Shown one piece after another: positions 10,522 through 19,273 of a DNA stretch of 64,000 bases. The DNA is from Streptomyces termitum (lineage in GTDB: Bacteria > Actinomycetota > Actinomycetes > Streptomycetales > Streptomycetaceae). The DNA lies in the NCBI RefSeq assembly GCF_014650175.1, contig NZ_BMUL01000001.1, positions 166,013 through 230,012 on the forward strand, written 5' to 3'. The stretch's first letter is position 1; every line of letters begins with the position of its first letter. Under the pieces are notes generated by a model. That model was not told the origin of the DNA and did no database searches. It worked only from the letters and a program-made list of their open reading frames with translations. A program made the position numbers and the translations under genes.

Positions 10522-10941
10522 TCAGAGTCTCCGGATTCCGTCGCGGACGGCGGCCAGCAGGTCGTGGCGGGCGCCGCCGGCGGCGCGGGCCACGGACAGC
10601 GGGGCCCGGGCGGTGAGCAGGCCGAGTCCGACCAGGTCGCCCAGCAGGATCTTGGTCACCGACACCGGGAGGCCCAGGGCGGCGGCGACCTCCGCGAGGG
10701 CCAGCGGGCGTCGGCAGCTGTCGAGGATCAGCCGGTGTTCGGGCTGGAGGCGCTGGGGTCGGAGCGGCCTGCCGAACTCGTCGAGGGGTTCCTCGACGGT
10801 CGTGAGCACGGTGATGAGGGTGAGGTCGTCCCGCTCGGGGGCGGTCCGTCCCCGGGTGACCGTGTACGGGCGGACCATGGTGCCCGAGGCGTCCTCGTAC
10901 GCGTCCTCGGGCAGGTCCTCCGGGTCCCAGCCGGGTGTCAT
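10522..10941 (-). CDS. cvnC: Conservon DUF742 protein CvnC
   Basis: A 139-residue DUF742 protein. The typical MVRPYTVTRGRT stretch is near residue 22, followed by a winged-helix-like region with LALAEVAAALGLPVSVTKILLGDL and ending in AAVRDGIRRL. CvnC works with CvnB and the GTPase CvnD below the sensor CvnA. ATG 10941 overlaps the cvnB stop as ATGA, so translation is coupled. Confidence 0.92.
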   Translation of the reverse strand: MTPGWDPEDLPEDAYEDASGTMVRPYTVTRGRTAPERDDLTLITVLTTVEEPLDEFGRPLRPQRLQPEHRLILDSCRRPLALAEVAAALGLPVSVTKILLGDLVGLGLLTARAPLSVARAAGGARHDLLAAVRDGIRRL

Positions 10942-11375
10942 CCGAGCGGTCCGGCGGAGGTGCCGAAGGCGTCGAACTGCGAGCGGGAGGGGGTGCCCAG
11001 CTTCTGGCCGACCTGCTGCACGAGGTTGTGCATGGAGAGCGACATGACCTCGGCGTCGACCTCCTGGGAGGCGACGACGGCGAGGTGGGTGCCCTGGCCG
11101 GCGGAGATGATGAACAGCCACAGCTCGGAGAGCTCGACGATCACCTGGTGGACCGCGCCGCCGTCGAAGAGCTGGCCGACGCCGCGGGCCAGGCTCTGCT
11201 GGCCGGTGCAGATCGCCGCGAGCCGCTCGGCGGAGGAGCGGTCCAGGGTCCGGGAGTGGCTGACGACGAGGCCGTCGTCGGAGAGCAGGACCGCGCTGCG
11301 GGTCTCGGCCACGGACTCGACCAGGCCGTCGAGCAGCCAGTCCAGCTCCTGATGGGTGGCGATTGTGCGGGTCAT
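10938..11375 (-). CDS. cvnB: Conservon roadblock/LC7 protein CvnB
   Basis: A 145-residue roadblock/LC7-domain protein, the likely regulator (GAP-like platform) of CvnD by analogy with MglB. It opens with LDWLLDGLVESVAETRSAVLLSDDGLVVS, the standard CvnB start, and has the SVHNLV-like helix near the end (SMHNLVQQVGQ). Start ATG 11375 overlaps the cvnA stop by four bases; its own stop overlaps cvnC. The other long reading frame on this strand through this region is an artefact. Confidence 0.93.
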   Translation of the reverse strand: MTRTIATHQELDWLLDGLVESVAETRSAVLLSDDGLVVSHSRTLDRSSAERLAAICTGQQSLARGVGQLFDGGAVHQVIVELSELWLFIISAGQGTHLAVVASQEVDAEVMSLSMHNLVQQVGQKLGTPSRSQFDAFGTSAGPLG

Positions 11376-14341
11376 GACCAGTCTTCTCTCGTGGAGGGGT
11401 TGGGGGTGGGGGCGGGGGCGTCCCCGGGGGTCTGGACGCGGGCCTCGCGGGACCGGCGCTGGAAGGCGCCGATGGTGGCTCCGGCGCGGCGGGGCGCGGG
11501 GCGCAGCATCGGGTCGCTGCGCCAGTCCGGCGGGGGAGCCGGCTGGGTGCGGGGCGCCTCGGGGGCGATGCGCAGTTCGTCGGCGAGGCTGGCCTGCCGG
11601 ACGCGGCGGGGCAGCGGCTGCTGGGTTCCGCCGAGGGCGCCGGGGGAGGTGACGGGCGTTCCGTAGGGGTGCTGCGGCTGCGCGGGTACGGGCATGGGGG
11701 CGTACGGCTCCGGTTCGGCGGCCGTCGGGTGCGGCAGGCCGCCGCCCTGGCCGTGGTCGGCGGGCCCGTCGTGCGTGGTGCCGGCGGGCACCGGCGGGGC
11801 GAACGGGGCGGCGGGCGCGGGGAGCGCGGGCCGCTCCCGGACCGGCCCGGCGGGCGCGGCGTACGGGAAGGGCTCCCCGGCACCGGCGGGCGCGGGGCGC
11901 GGGAAGGGCTCGATGATCGCGGGCCCGCCCTGGACGGGCCCCCGGGGCAGGGAGCTCGGGAACGGGTCGGCGTCCTGCGGCGCGGCGGCCTCGGCGGGCG
12001 CGTACGGGAACGGGTCGGCGGTCTCCGGCGCGGTGGGCGCGGCCCCGTCGCCCCCGGTGTACGCGAACGGGTCGGCGTCCTGCGGCGCGGCCGTCCCGGC
12101 GGGTTCGTACGCGAACGGGTCGGCGGTCTCCGGCGCGGTCGGCGCGGCCCCGTCGCCCCCGGCGTACGGGAACGGCTCGCTGGTCTCCGGCGCCGCCGGG
12201 GCGGTCGGCGCGGGGAACGGCAGCGGCGCGGGCGGCGCGGCGTCGGGCACGGCGTACGGGAAGCCGGGCGCGGGGTGCTGTCCGGTGACCTCGGCGAGGG
12301 CGCGGCCCCGGCCCCGGCTGGGCAGGGCGCCGGTGCCGGGGTCGACGGCGACGGGCGGGCCGACCGGCCCGGCGGGCGCGGCGGCGTTCGGCGCGGGGTT
12401 CGGGACGGCGGTCGGGCGGGTGGGCGCGGCCTCGGCCCCGGCCGGTCCGGAGACCAGCTCGTGCGGGACGAGGACGACGGCGCGGGTGCCGCCGTACGCG
12501 GAGGAGCGGAACTCGACCCGCAGGCCGTACTGGGCGGCGAGGCGGGAGACCACGTGCAGGCCGAGGCGGATGTCCTCGGTGCGGGCCAGGAGGTCCATCC
12601 GGGGCGGACGGGCCATCAGTTCGTTGAGTTCGGCGAGCTGCTCGTCGTCCATGCCGAGGCCGCGGTCCTCGACCTCGATCGCCAGGCCGCGGCTGACGAC
12701 CGCGGCGCGGACCTCGACGGGGCTGGGCGGGCGGGAGAAGGCGAGGGCGTTCTCGATGAGTTCGGCGAGGACGTGGGTGACGGGTCCGACCGCGCGGGGC
12801 GCGATCCACGGGGCGCCGTCGAGGTCGAGCATGACCCGGCGGTAGTCCTGCACCTCGCCCTGGGCGGAGCGCATGATGTCGAGGAGCGCGACCGGCCGGC
12901 GCCAGCGGCGGTGCGGGGAGCCGCCCGCGAGGATGACGAGGTTCTCCTCGTACCGGCGCAGACGGGCGGTCAGGTGGTCGAGGTCGAAGAGGTCTTCGAG
13001 GAGCTCGGGGTCCTCGTGGCGGTGCTCCAGGTCGTTGAGCTTCTTGAGCTGCTGGCCGATGAGCTGCTGGGTGCGGCGGGCGATCCGCTGGAGCAGGCGC
13101 TCGAAGCCCCGGTGCTGGTCGGACTGGCGGACGGCGGCTTCGAGGGCGCTGGTGCGGGCGAGGGTCAGGGCCTCGCCGAGGCGGGTGATCTCGTCGTCCG
13201 CGCGGTCCTTCTCGTCCTCCCGGATGACCTGGGACTCGGCCTCGACGTCGATCCGCTCGCCCTGGGAGAGCCGCTCGACGAGGTCGGGCAGGCTGCGCTC
13301 CAGCTCCTCGGCGCGCTCCCGCAGGTGCTCGATGCGGCGGCGCAGGGCGCGGGTGAGGCGCCAGGTGACGGTGATGACGGCGGCGATGGCGAGCAGGCCG
13401 ATGACGGTGGTGAGGCCCATGCGGAGCAGCAGCGACATGATGCTGCCCTTGCCCTCCTCGACGACGAGGGCGGTGCGGTGCTCCAGGAGGGCCTCGATGC
13501 GGTCGTCGAGGGCGTCGATCGAGGCGCGCCAGGTCTTCTGGTCGGACGTCAGCGGGACGGAGCCGGTGGAGGAGGCGCGGCCCGGGGCGAGGATCGTGTT
13601 CTCGATCCCGGTCTTGGCCTTCCACTCCTGGCTGCCGATGACCGCGTCCCACATGTCCTTCTCCTCGGCCGGCAGGTAGGGCACGACGGAGGAGGTGTAG
13701 GTGAGGGACTGGGCGGAGACGAGCTGCCGGAATTCGGCGAACTCGCGGTCGCTCAGGGTCCGGTCGGCCCAGCCGCGGGCGAGGATCGCGTCGGAGCGGG
13801 AGATCATCTCCTTGACGCGGAAGAGGTCCACGAGCGGCTGCGAGAGGGTGGTGATGCGGCCGTTGTCGACGTGGCTGAGGGCGGCGAAGAGGTCGAGGTC
13901 GACCGCGATGAGGTCGGTGTAGTAGTCGTACACCGCCTGCTGCTGGTCGTCGTCGCCGCTGTCCACGAGGGAGCGCTGCGCGTCGAGTCGGGCGATGGCC
14001 GCGCGGGCGGCGGAGACGGCGTCGAGGACTTCCTGCGGGGCGCCGTCCTCGGAGACGTCCGAGAGGGTCTGGAACTGGCGGACGGCCTCGTCGGTCCTGA
14101 CCCGCTGCTCCTTGAGCGCGTTGGCGGCACCGGACCGGCCAGCCAGGACGTCGGCGCTCAGGCGCCGTTCCTCCTGGAGGCTGTAGTAGACGAGGTTGGA
14201 GGGCTGGCCCGCCTTCTCGGCGAGCAGGCCCTGACCGGCCTGCCGCTGGAAGTCGAGGAAGACCTGACCGCTGGTGACGCCCCAGAGGGCGATCAGCGCG
14301 ATCGCGGGTACGAAGGCGATGACCAGCAGGGTCCGGCGCAA
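11372..14341 (-). CDS. cvnA: Conservon sensor histidine-kinase-like protein CvnA
   Basis: A ~990-residue membrane sensor. N-terminal hydrophobic segment (LLVIAFVPAIALIALWG), a long extracellular nitrate/nitrite-sensor-like (NIT) helical domain, a second membrane segment near residue 310, a HAMP-like linker, then an ATPase domain with LAELIENALAFSRPPSPV (N box) and VEDRGLGMDDEQL (G1). There is no clear phospho-accepting His box, as in other CvnA proteins. The last ~300 residues are Pro/Ala-rich with repeats. The listed start is TTG 14341, which has no good ribosome site; an in-frame CTG at 14389 sits seven bases after GAGGAG and would add 16 residues, so the true start is open. Confidence 0.9.
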   Translation of the reverse strand: MRRTLLVIAFVPAIALIALWGVTSGQVFLDFQRQAGQGLLAEKAGQPSNLVYYSLQEERRLSADVLAGRSGAANALKEQRVRTDEAVRQFQTLSDVSEDGAPQEVLDAVSAARAAIARLDAQRSLVDSGDDDQQQAVYDYYTDLIAVDLDLFAALSHVDNGRITTLSQPLVDLFRVKEMISRSDAILARGWADRTLSDREFAEFRQLVSAQSLTYTSSVVPYLPAEEKDMWDAVIGSQEWKAKTGIENTILAPGRASSTGSVPLTSDQKTWRASIDALDDRIEALLEHRTALVVEEGKGSIMSLLLRMGLTTVIGLLAIAAVITVTWRLTRALRRRIEHLRERAEELERSLPDLVERLSQGERIDVEAESQVIREDEKDRADDEITRLGEALTLARTSALEAAVRQSDQHRGFERLLQRIARRTQQLIGQQLKKLNDLEHRHEDPELLEDLFDLDHLTARLRRYEENLVILAGGSPHRRWRRPVALLDIMRSAQGEVQDYRRVMLDLDGAPWIAPRAVGPVTHVLAELIENALAFSRPPSPVEVRAAVVSRGLAIEVEDRGLGMDDEQLAELNELMARPPRMDLLARTEDIRLGLHVVSRLAAQYGLRVEFRSSAYGGTRAVVLVPHELVSGPAGAEAAPTRPTAVPNPAPNAAAPAGPVGPPVAVDPGTGALPSRGRGRALAEVTGQHPAPGFPYAVPDAAPPAPLPFPAPTAPAAPETSEPFPYAGGDGAAPTAPETADPFAYEPAGTAAPQDADPFAYTGGDGAAPTAPETADPFPYAPAEAAAPQDADPFPSSLPRGPVQGGPAIIEPFPRPAPAGAGEPFPYAAPAGPVRERPALPAPAAPFAPPVPAGTTHDGPADHGQGGGLPHPTAAEPEPYAPMPVPAQPQHPYGTPVTSPGALGGTQQPLPRRVRQASLADELRIAPEAPRTQPAPPPDWRSDPMLRPAPRRAGATIGAFQRRSREARVQTPGDAPAPTPNPSTREDWS
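11951..12160 (-). repeat. 105-bp tandem repeat in the cvnA tail
   Basis: Two in-frame copies of a 105-base unit (12160-12056 and 12055-11951 on the minus strand) encode a 35-residue repeat that begins GGDGAAPTAPETADPF and contains AAPQDADPF. Related shorter PFPY/PFAY motifs flank it. The tail is likely disordered and cytoplasmic. Confidence 0.85.
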
Positions 14342-14465
14342 GGAGAGGGTGGACGACCTGCGGGTCCGCTGGACTGTGGGCTTGCGCAGGGCATGCTCCT
14401 CGACAGGGAACGGACGGCACCGTTCGGCAGCGCACGTGCATCGACGCGTGCATAGTATTCACATT

Positions 14466-14483
14466 GCGATCACACCCGATCGC
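14466..14483. promoter_or_regulatory. Inverted repeat upstream of cvnA
   Basis: GCGATC-ACACCC-GATCGC is a perfect 6-bp inverted repeat with a 6-base spacer. It lies 77 bases before the CTG and about 125 before the TTG start of cvnA, next to an A/T-richer TACTAT (minus strand, near 14450-14456) that could be a -10 box. Operator function is inferred. Confidence 0.45.
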
Positions 14484-14680
14484 TAGGTGTGCGGAATCGT
14501 TCATTCCGTGAAGGGCGGTACGTCTCCGCCCCCTTCACGCCCCACCCCCGGCCCTCGCGGCGACCACCAGGAAGAACGAGCCACCGCGACCCCCTGGTTC
14601 AAGCCATCGGGTCGGGCCGCCCGGGCAGCCACTACCGTGAGCCCGGGTGATCGCTTCCGGTCCGAGGGGGGAACGAAACG

Positions 14681-15364
14681 GTGCTCGCGTCACCGCGTAC
14701 ACAGATGTGGAGGACGGCGGCCGCGGTCTGCCTCGCGGCCCTGGCCGCGGGGTGCACGGGCCCGGCCGCGCACAAGGAGGCGGACTCCGTCACCGAGGAG
14801 CCCTGGCCCGGCGGCGTCGAGTGCGGACTGGAGGCGCCCGCCCGCGACGACGGCCTGCTCTCCGCCCGGGAGGTGTGGCCCGATGCGGGGAGGACGGGGC
14901 GGTCGGCGCACGTCGTCGACCTGGACCGCGTCACGTGCGCCACGGGGAGGACCCCCGCCGCGATGAGGGCGGGGTCGTGCGACACCTCCGGCTTCCCCTG
15001 GGCCGGTTCGCCGGCCGCGTCGCACCAGGAGTTGTACAGCTCGGGAGTGCGGCGGTGGGCGTACGCCAGCCTGGAGGGACCGGACGGAGGGCGCCTCAAG
15101 GAGCACGTCCTGATCCCCTCGGACGGGGAGTCGGAGAGGGTCGTGGCCGCCTGCCGGAAGCAGGTGGAGAGCTGCGCGGCCGAGGTGCTGGACGCCGGGG
15201 AGTCCTCCCGGTTCCTCCTGGAGGGCTCCCCGGCGCTCGCGGTGAGCTTCCGGGGCGGGCGGGTCACCGCCTTGCAGGGATACGGCTCCGGCTGGGGGGC
15301 CACCCGCCTGAGCGGCCTTCTCGCGGAGGCGGAGAAGCGCGGCGGAAGCCTCGCGGAGGGATAG
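14681..15364 (+). CDS. Secreted lipoprotein of unknown function
   Basis: A 227-residue protein with a lipoprotein signal: a short charged start, the hydrophobic run TAAAVCLAALAAGC and the lipobox Cys near residue 25. The mature part contains several further Cys (about six), so it may be disulfide-bonded outside the cell. I do not recognise a domain. GTG 14681 follows a GAGGGGG stretch at a suitable distance and gives a well-formed signal peptide. It stands alone, between the divergent conservon and a convergent gene. Confidence 0.75.
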   Translation: MLASPRTQMWRTAAAVCLAALAAGCTGPAAHKEADSVTEEPWPGGVECGLEAPARDDGLLSAREVWPDAGRTGRSAHVVDLDRVTCATGRTPAAMRAGSCDTSGFPWAGSPAASHQELYSSGVRRWAYASLEGPDGGRLKEHVLIPSDGESERVVAACRKQVESCAAEVLDAGESSRFLLEGSPALAVSFRGGRVTALQGYGSGWGATRLSGLLAEAEKRGGSLAEG

Positions 15365-15394
15365 CCGCCCGTTTCCCGCCCCGGCCGCCCGGCG

Positions 15395-16435
15395 TCACGG
15401 TCTGGGGTCGCCGCTGATGGCGCGGCGGGTGTCGTCGTCTGTCTCGCCCTGGGTGGCGGAGGAGGCGAGGACGGCGGAGCGGAGGGTGCCGGAGAGGTGG
15501 TCGGCGAGGGCGGTGACGGCGTCGGTGAGGTGGTCGGCGACGGTCTTGAGGGCGCCCGCGGCGAGGGCGCCGTGCTCGCCGCCGCCGAGGGCGGTCAGTT
15601 CGGCGTGGAGGGTGGTGAGGGGCGGGAGGGCGTCGGCGCGGAGGGCGATCGCGACCTCGTCGAGGCGGGAGGCGGCCCGCTTGCTCTCGTCGTGGTCGAC
15701 GAGGGTCCCGGTGTCGGGCTCGCCGAAGGCCCGGCCGGACATGCCGCCCGTCGCCCCGCCGTACATGCCGCCACCCGCCCCGGCGACCGCCGCGCCCGCC
15801 TCCAGGGCGCCGGCCGCGCCGCCGGCGGCACCGGCCATGCCGCCCACGGCGCCCGTCGCGCCGCCGGCCATGCCGCCCGCGGCGCCGCCGGGGAGGTCGG
15901 TGCGGACGGTGGAGAGGCCGGAGACGTTCGGGTCCTGGAGGACGCGGCCGAGGTCCTGCCGGATCCCGGTGAGGGCCCGGGCCAGCTGGTCCGCCATCAC
16001 CGTCCGGGTGGCGGCGACGGTGCCGGCGAAGGTGGCGAGCGACGCGCCGCCGGTGCCGGGTGCCATCAGGGTCGCCTCCGCCTCCTCCTTCATCAGGGCG
16101 GCGACCTGGGCCAGCAGGGTCAGCTTGCCCGCCTCGATCTCGGCGACGGTCCTCTCACACCCCGGGGTGATCGCGTCCGTCGCCGCGAGGACCCGGTCGA
16201 ACAGGGAGGACACCGTGTCCCAGTGCGCGGCGAGGGCCTTGGGGACCTCGCCGCGGCCGGATTCGACGAGCTGGCCGACGGGCCGCCGGGCTTCGGCCCG
16301 GGCCGCGGCGGTCGCGTCGCGGAAGGAGCGGAGGGGCGCGGACACCGCGCGCAGCCGGTCCTCGTCGGCCTCCAGCCAGGGCAGGTTCTGGGTGTGCATG
16401 AACGTCTTCGCCGCACCGTCCGGTTCTATCGCCAT
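15395..16435 (-). CDS. WXG/EspC-like helical protein with Gly-rich linker, unknown function
   Basis: A 346-residue protein with two helical regions (about 1-175 and 245-335) joined by a Gly/Ala/Met-rich linker made of GGMAGG, GGATGA and GGMYGG-type motifs. The first helical block begins MHTQNLPWLEADEDRLRAV and the last contains LTDAVTALADHLSGTL; the pattern of paired amphipathic helices resembles WXG100/EspC-type type VII secretion substrates. No signal peptide. ATG 16435 is preferred over an upstream in-frame ATG because GGGGGGAG precedes it. No secretion gene is nearby, so the assignment is tentative. Confidence 0.6.
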   Translation of the reverse strand: MAIEPDGAAKTFMHTQNLPWLEADEDRLRAVSAPLRSFRDATAAARAEARRPVGQLVESGRGEVPKALAAHWDTVSSLFDRVLAATDAITPGCERTVAEIEAGKLTLLAQVAALMKEEAEATLMAPGTGGASLATFAGTVAATRTVMADQLARALTGIRQDLGRVLQDPNVSGLSTVRTDLPGGAAGGMAGGATGAVGGMAGAAGGAAGALEAGAAVAGAGGGMYGGATGGMSGRAFGEPDTGTLVDHDESKRAASRLDEVAIALRADALPPLTTLHAELTALGGGEHGALAAGALKTVADHLTDAVTALADHLSGTLRSAVLASSATQGETDDDTRRAISGDPRP

Positions 16436-16529
16436 CGCGTGAACTCCCCCCAGGAATTGGCGTGTTGAGGTGAAACGCCTCACGGTCCCATGGGGGTCAC
16501 GGCGTCACAAGACGCCCGGCGGCGGGCCG

Positions 16530-17273
16530 TCAGTCGATGTGGACGATCTGGAACGCCTCCGCCATCCGGCCCGCCGGGAGCCCGCCGGCGACGGCGTGCT
16601 CGGAGAGCCAGGTGCGCAGGAGGCCGGCGAGGTCGTCGAAGTGGGCGGTCTGGGAGGTGTGGATGCGCAGGGCCTCGACCTTGCGGTCGAAGACGGGGGT
16701 GACGTCCACGTACTGGTTGGGGGTGGGGCCGGTCATGAGCCACAGCTCGTGGACGGTCCAGGGTTCGAGGCCCTCGTCCCTGAGGAGGGCGGGGTGGGCG
16801 AAGGGGTTGCGGGCCTCGGGGTAGACGGCGCGCAGGCAGGCGTCGCCGACGGCCCGGTGGTCGGGGTGGAGGTCGGCGACGCGGGCCCAGTTGATCTCGG
16901 GCGAGGGGATGATGGCCCGCTGCGGGCGGACTTCGCGGATGATCCGGCACAGGTCGCGGCGCAGTTCCACGGAGGCTTCGACGAAGCTGTCGGGGTAGCC
17001 GAGGAAGCGGACGTCGGCGACGCCGCTGAGCTTCGCGGAGTGGACCTGTTCGGCCCGGCGCAGGTCCGCCATGGCCTGCCGGGGGAGCAGCGGGTCGTAA
17101 CCGCCGGCGCCGCCGTCGGTGACGATGCAGTAGGTGACGCGGGTGCCGCGTTCGATCCACTGCATGACGGTCCCGCTGACGCAGAACTCGATGTCGTCCG
17201 GGTGCGCGGCCACCACCAGCAGGGATGCGGGCGCGCTGCGGACGGTCGGGTCGTTCGTCGCCAAGTCCTCCAT
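16530..17273 (-). CDS. PIG-L (LmbE/MshB-type) N-acetyl deacetylase
   Basis: A 247-residue zinc deacetylase of the PIG-L family, which removes acetyl groups from GlcNAc derivatives; MshB of mycothiol synthesis belongs here. Seen: AHPDDIEF near residue 22 with the metal-binding His and the catalytic Asp, and LHPDHRAVGDA near residue 132 with the second metal His. ATG 17273 begins the compact family N-terminus; a longer reading runs back through the divergent promoter. It is transcribed away from the AsnB gene across a 190-base region. The substrate is unknown; an aminosugar is the family expectation. Confidence 0.88.
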   Translation of the reverse strand: MEDLATNDPTVRSAPASLLVVAAHPDDIEFCVSGTVMQWIERGTRVTYCIVTDGGAGGYDPLLPRQAMADLRRAEQVHSAKLSGVADVRFLGYPDSFVEASVELRRDLCRIIREVRPQRAIIPSPEINWARVADLHPDHRAVGDACLRAVYPEARNPFAHPALLRDEGLEPWTVHELWLMTGPTPNQYVDVTPVFDRKVEALRIHTSQTAHFDDLAGLLRTWLSEHAVAGGLPAGRMAEAFQIVHID

Positions 17274-17340
17274 GCGTCCAGCCTGTTGGGGCGGGAGGGG
17301 CGTCGCAAGGCCAACCCGTGGCGTGAACAGGACATGGCAC

Positions 17341-17369
17341 TTACGCGCCACCCAAAAGCTTGGTAGATT
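17341..17369 (+). promoter_or_regulatory. Putative promoter of the asnB-led operon
   Basis: TTACGC (17341-17346) and TAGATT (17364-17369) are spaced by 17 bases, a good fit to a vegetative actinobacterial promoter, and lie in an unusually A/T-rich patch. Start of transcription would be near 17376, leaving a ~90-base leader before ATG 17465. Confidence 0.5.
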
Positions 17370-17464
17370 CAAATCATTGGATGGCCCATGGAATGGGGTC
17401 TCCATCGGCCGGACCCGCCGGGGCCCGGCCGCCCGCAGTGCACCAGGACACGGAGGCGACCGGC

Positions 17465-19273
17465 ATGTGCAGGATTCTCGGCTCCTTCGCCGCCGGGGCG
17501 GACCGCCCCGACCCGGCCGAACTCTCGGCGGCCTCGGCCCGCCAGCGCCACGGCGGACCCGACGAGCACCAGGTGCTCCGCGGGCCCGGCTGGGCGCTCG
17601 GCTGCGACCGGCTCGCCGTCACCGACCCCTGCGGCGGGCGGCAGCCCTACCGGCTGCCGCACCTGCCCGGGATCCTCGCCGTCCTCAACGGCGAGATCTA
17701 CAACCACGCCGAGCTGCGCCGCGCGCTCGCCGCCCGCGGCCACCGCTTCCCCGACCGCTGCGACGGCACCGTACTGCCCGCCCTCTACGCCGAGTACGGC
17801 CCCGCCTTCGCCGAGCACCTCGACGGCATGTTCGCCGTCGCCGTCCTCGACCTTCGCCCCGGCCGCACCCGACTGGTCCTCGCCGTCGACGACATGGGCA
17901 TGAAGCCGATCCACCTGCACCACGACCCGGAGGACGGCTCCACCCGCTTCGCCTCCGAGATCCCCGCCCTCCTCGCCTTCGGCGGCGTGCGCATCAGCCC
18001 CCGCGAGGACTCCCTCGACACCGTCCTCGCCACCCGCACCTCCTTCTCCACCGGCACCGCCCTCGACGGCATCTCCGTGCTGCCGCCCGGCGCCACCGCC
18101 CTCGTCCGGCCGGGCGCCGCGCCGGTCGTCCGCCGCCGGGGCCCGCACCGGGCCGCGCCGGTCGGCGACACCCAGGACGTGCTGCGCCACGAGGTCCGCC
18201 GGCTCGCCACCGCCGACGTGCCGGTCTGCGCCGTCACCAGCGGCGGCCTCGACTCCGGCCTGGTCACCGCGCTCGCCGCCGAGCACGCCCGGGAGACCGA
18301 CGCGCCGCCGCTGCACACCTTCCACCTCACCTACCGGGGCGGCTGGCCCGGCTCCGAGGCGGCCCACGCCCGCTCGGTCGCCCGCCGCACCCGCACCGTC
18401 CACCACGAGATCGCCCTCGACCCCGACGAGCTGCCGTCCCTGCTGACCCGCACGGTCCGCCACCTCGGCCAGCCCAACGCCGACCCCATCACCCTCTCCA
18501 CCTACGCCCTCTTCCGGGCCGTCCGCCGCCAGGGCTTCACCGTCGCCCTCGCCGGAGACGGCGCCGACGAGCTCTTCGGCGGCTACGACCGGATGCGGGC
18601 CGCGCTCGCCGCCCCGCCCGGCGCCGACTGGGCCGCCGCCTACACCGACGCCCTCTCCGCCGCCCCGCGCCTGCTGCGCGAGCACCTCTACACCGCCGAC
18701 TACCGCGCCCACATCGCCGATACGGGCTCCGCCGCCGACCGCATCGAGCAGGAGCTGCGCTCCGCCGAGGCCGTCGGCGCGGACCGGGTCACCGCCATGA
18801 CCGCCCTGGAGACCCGCTGGCGGCTGCCCGCCTACCACCTGCGGCGGGTGGACCACCTGTCGATGGCGTGGGCCGTCGAGACCCGGCTGCCGTTCTGCCA
18901 GCCGTCCGTCGTCGCGCACGCCCGCGCGCTGCCCGCCGCCGCCCGCACCGGCAAGCGCGCGCTGTACGAGGCGGGCGCCGAACTGCTGCCCGCGCCGGTG
19001 CTGCGCCGCCCCAAGCAGCCCTTCACGCTGCCCGTCGAGGCGATGATCGCCCCCGGCGGCCCGCTCCTCGACACCGTCCGCGAACTCCTCTCCCCGGCCC
19101 GTCTGGTCCTCGGCGGCAAGGTCCGCGCCGACCGGGTCGGCAAGCTCCTCGCCCGCCAGCTGGAGCGCCCCGACCGCGCGGACGCGCAGGCGCTGTGGGC
19201 GCTCGCCGTCCACGAGCTGTGGACGGACGTGGTCCGCGGCATGAGCATCCCCGCCGGCTGTGCCGCGGCCTGA
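17465..19273 (+). CDS. AsnB-type glutamine-hydrolysing amidotransferase
   Basis: A 602-residue class II glutamine amidotransferase/asparagine synthetase. ATG 17465 is chosen because it places Cys at residue 2 (MCRILGSF), the N-terminal nucleophile; the domain continues with RHGGPDE, LAVLNGEIYNH and DGTVL. The synthetase half has the ATP pyrophosphatase loop SGGLDSGLV near residue 260 and AGDGADELFGGYDR near residue 365. Such proteins make Asn but in biosynthetic clusters also amidate other acids or form amide and beta-lactam bonds. It heads a run with a PrpF-like gene, an SDR and a MetRS-like gene, so a specialised role is more likely than housekeeping; that is inference. Confidence 0.88.
   Translation: MCRILGSFAAGADRPDPAELSAASARQRHGGPDEHQVLRGPGWALGCDRLAVTDPCGGRQPYRLPHLPGILAVLNGEIYNHAELRRALAARGHRFPDRCDGTVLPALYAEYGPAFAEHLDGMFAVAVLDLRPGRTRLVLAVDDMGMKPIHLHHDPEDGSTRFASEIPALLAFGGVRISPREDSLDTVLATRTSFSTGTALDGISVLPPGATALVRPGAAPVVRRRGPHRAAPVGDTQDVLRHEVRRLATADVPVCAVTSGGLDSGLVTALAAEHARETDAPPLHTFHLTYRGGWPGSEAAHARSVARRTRTVHHEIALDPDELPSLLTRTVRHLGQPNADPITLSTYALFRAVRRQGFTVALAGDGADELFGGYDRMRAALAAPPGADWAAAYTDALSAAPRLLREHLYTADYRAHIADTGSAADRIEQELRSAEAVGADRVTAMTALETRWRLPAYHLRRVDHLSMAWAVETRLPFCQPSVVAHARALPAAARTGKRALYEAGAELLPAPVLRRPKQPFTLPVEAMIAPGGPLLDTVRELLSPARLVLGGKVRADRVGKLLARQLERPDRADAQALWALAVHELWTDVVRGMSIPAGCAAA

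Noticed and set aside
10938..14504. 1188-codon minus-strand frame covering cvnA and cvnB
   Set aside because: Only its last 145 codons (CvnB) are real; the rest is Arg/Pro-rich shadow of cvnA in another frame.
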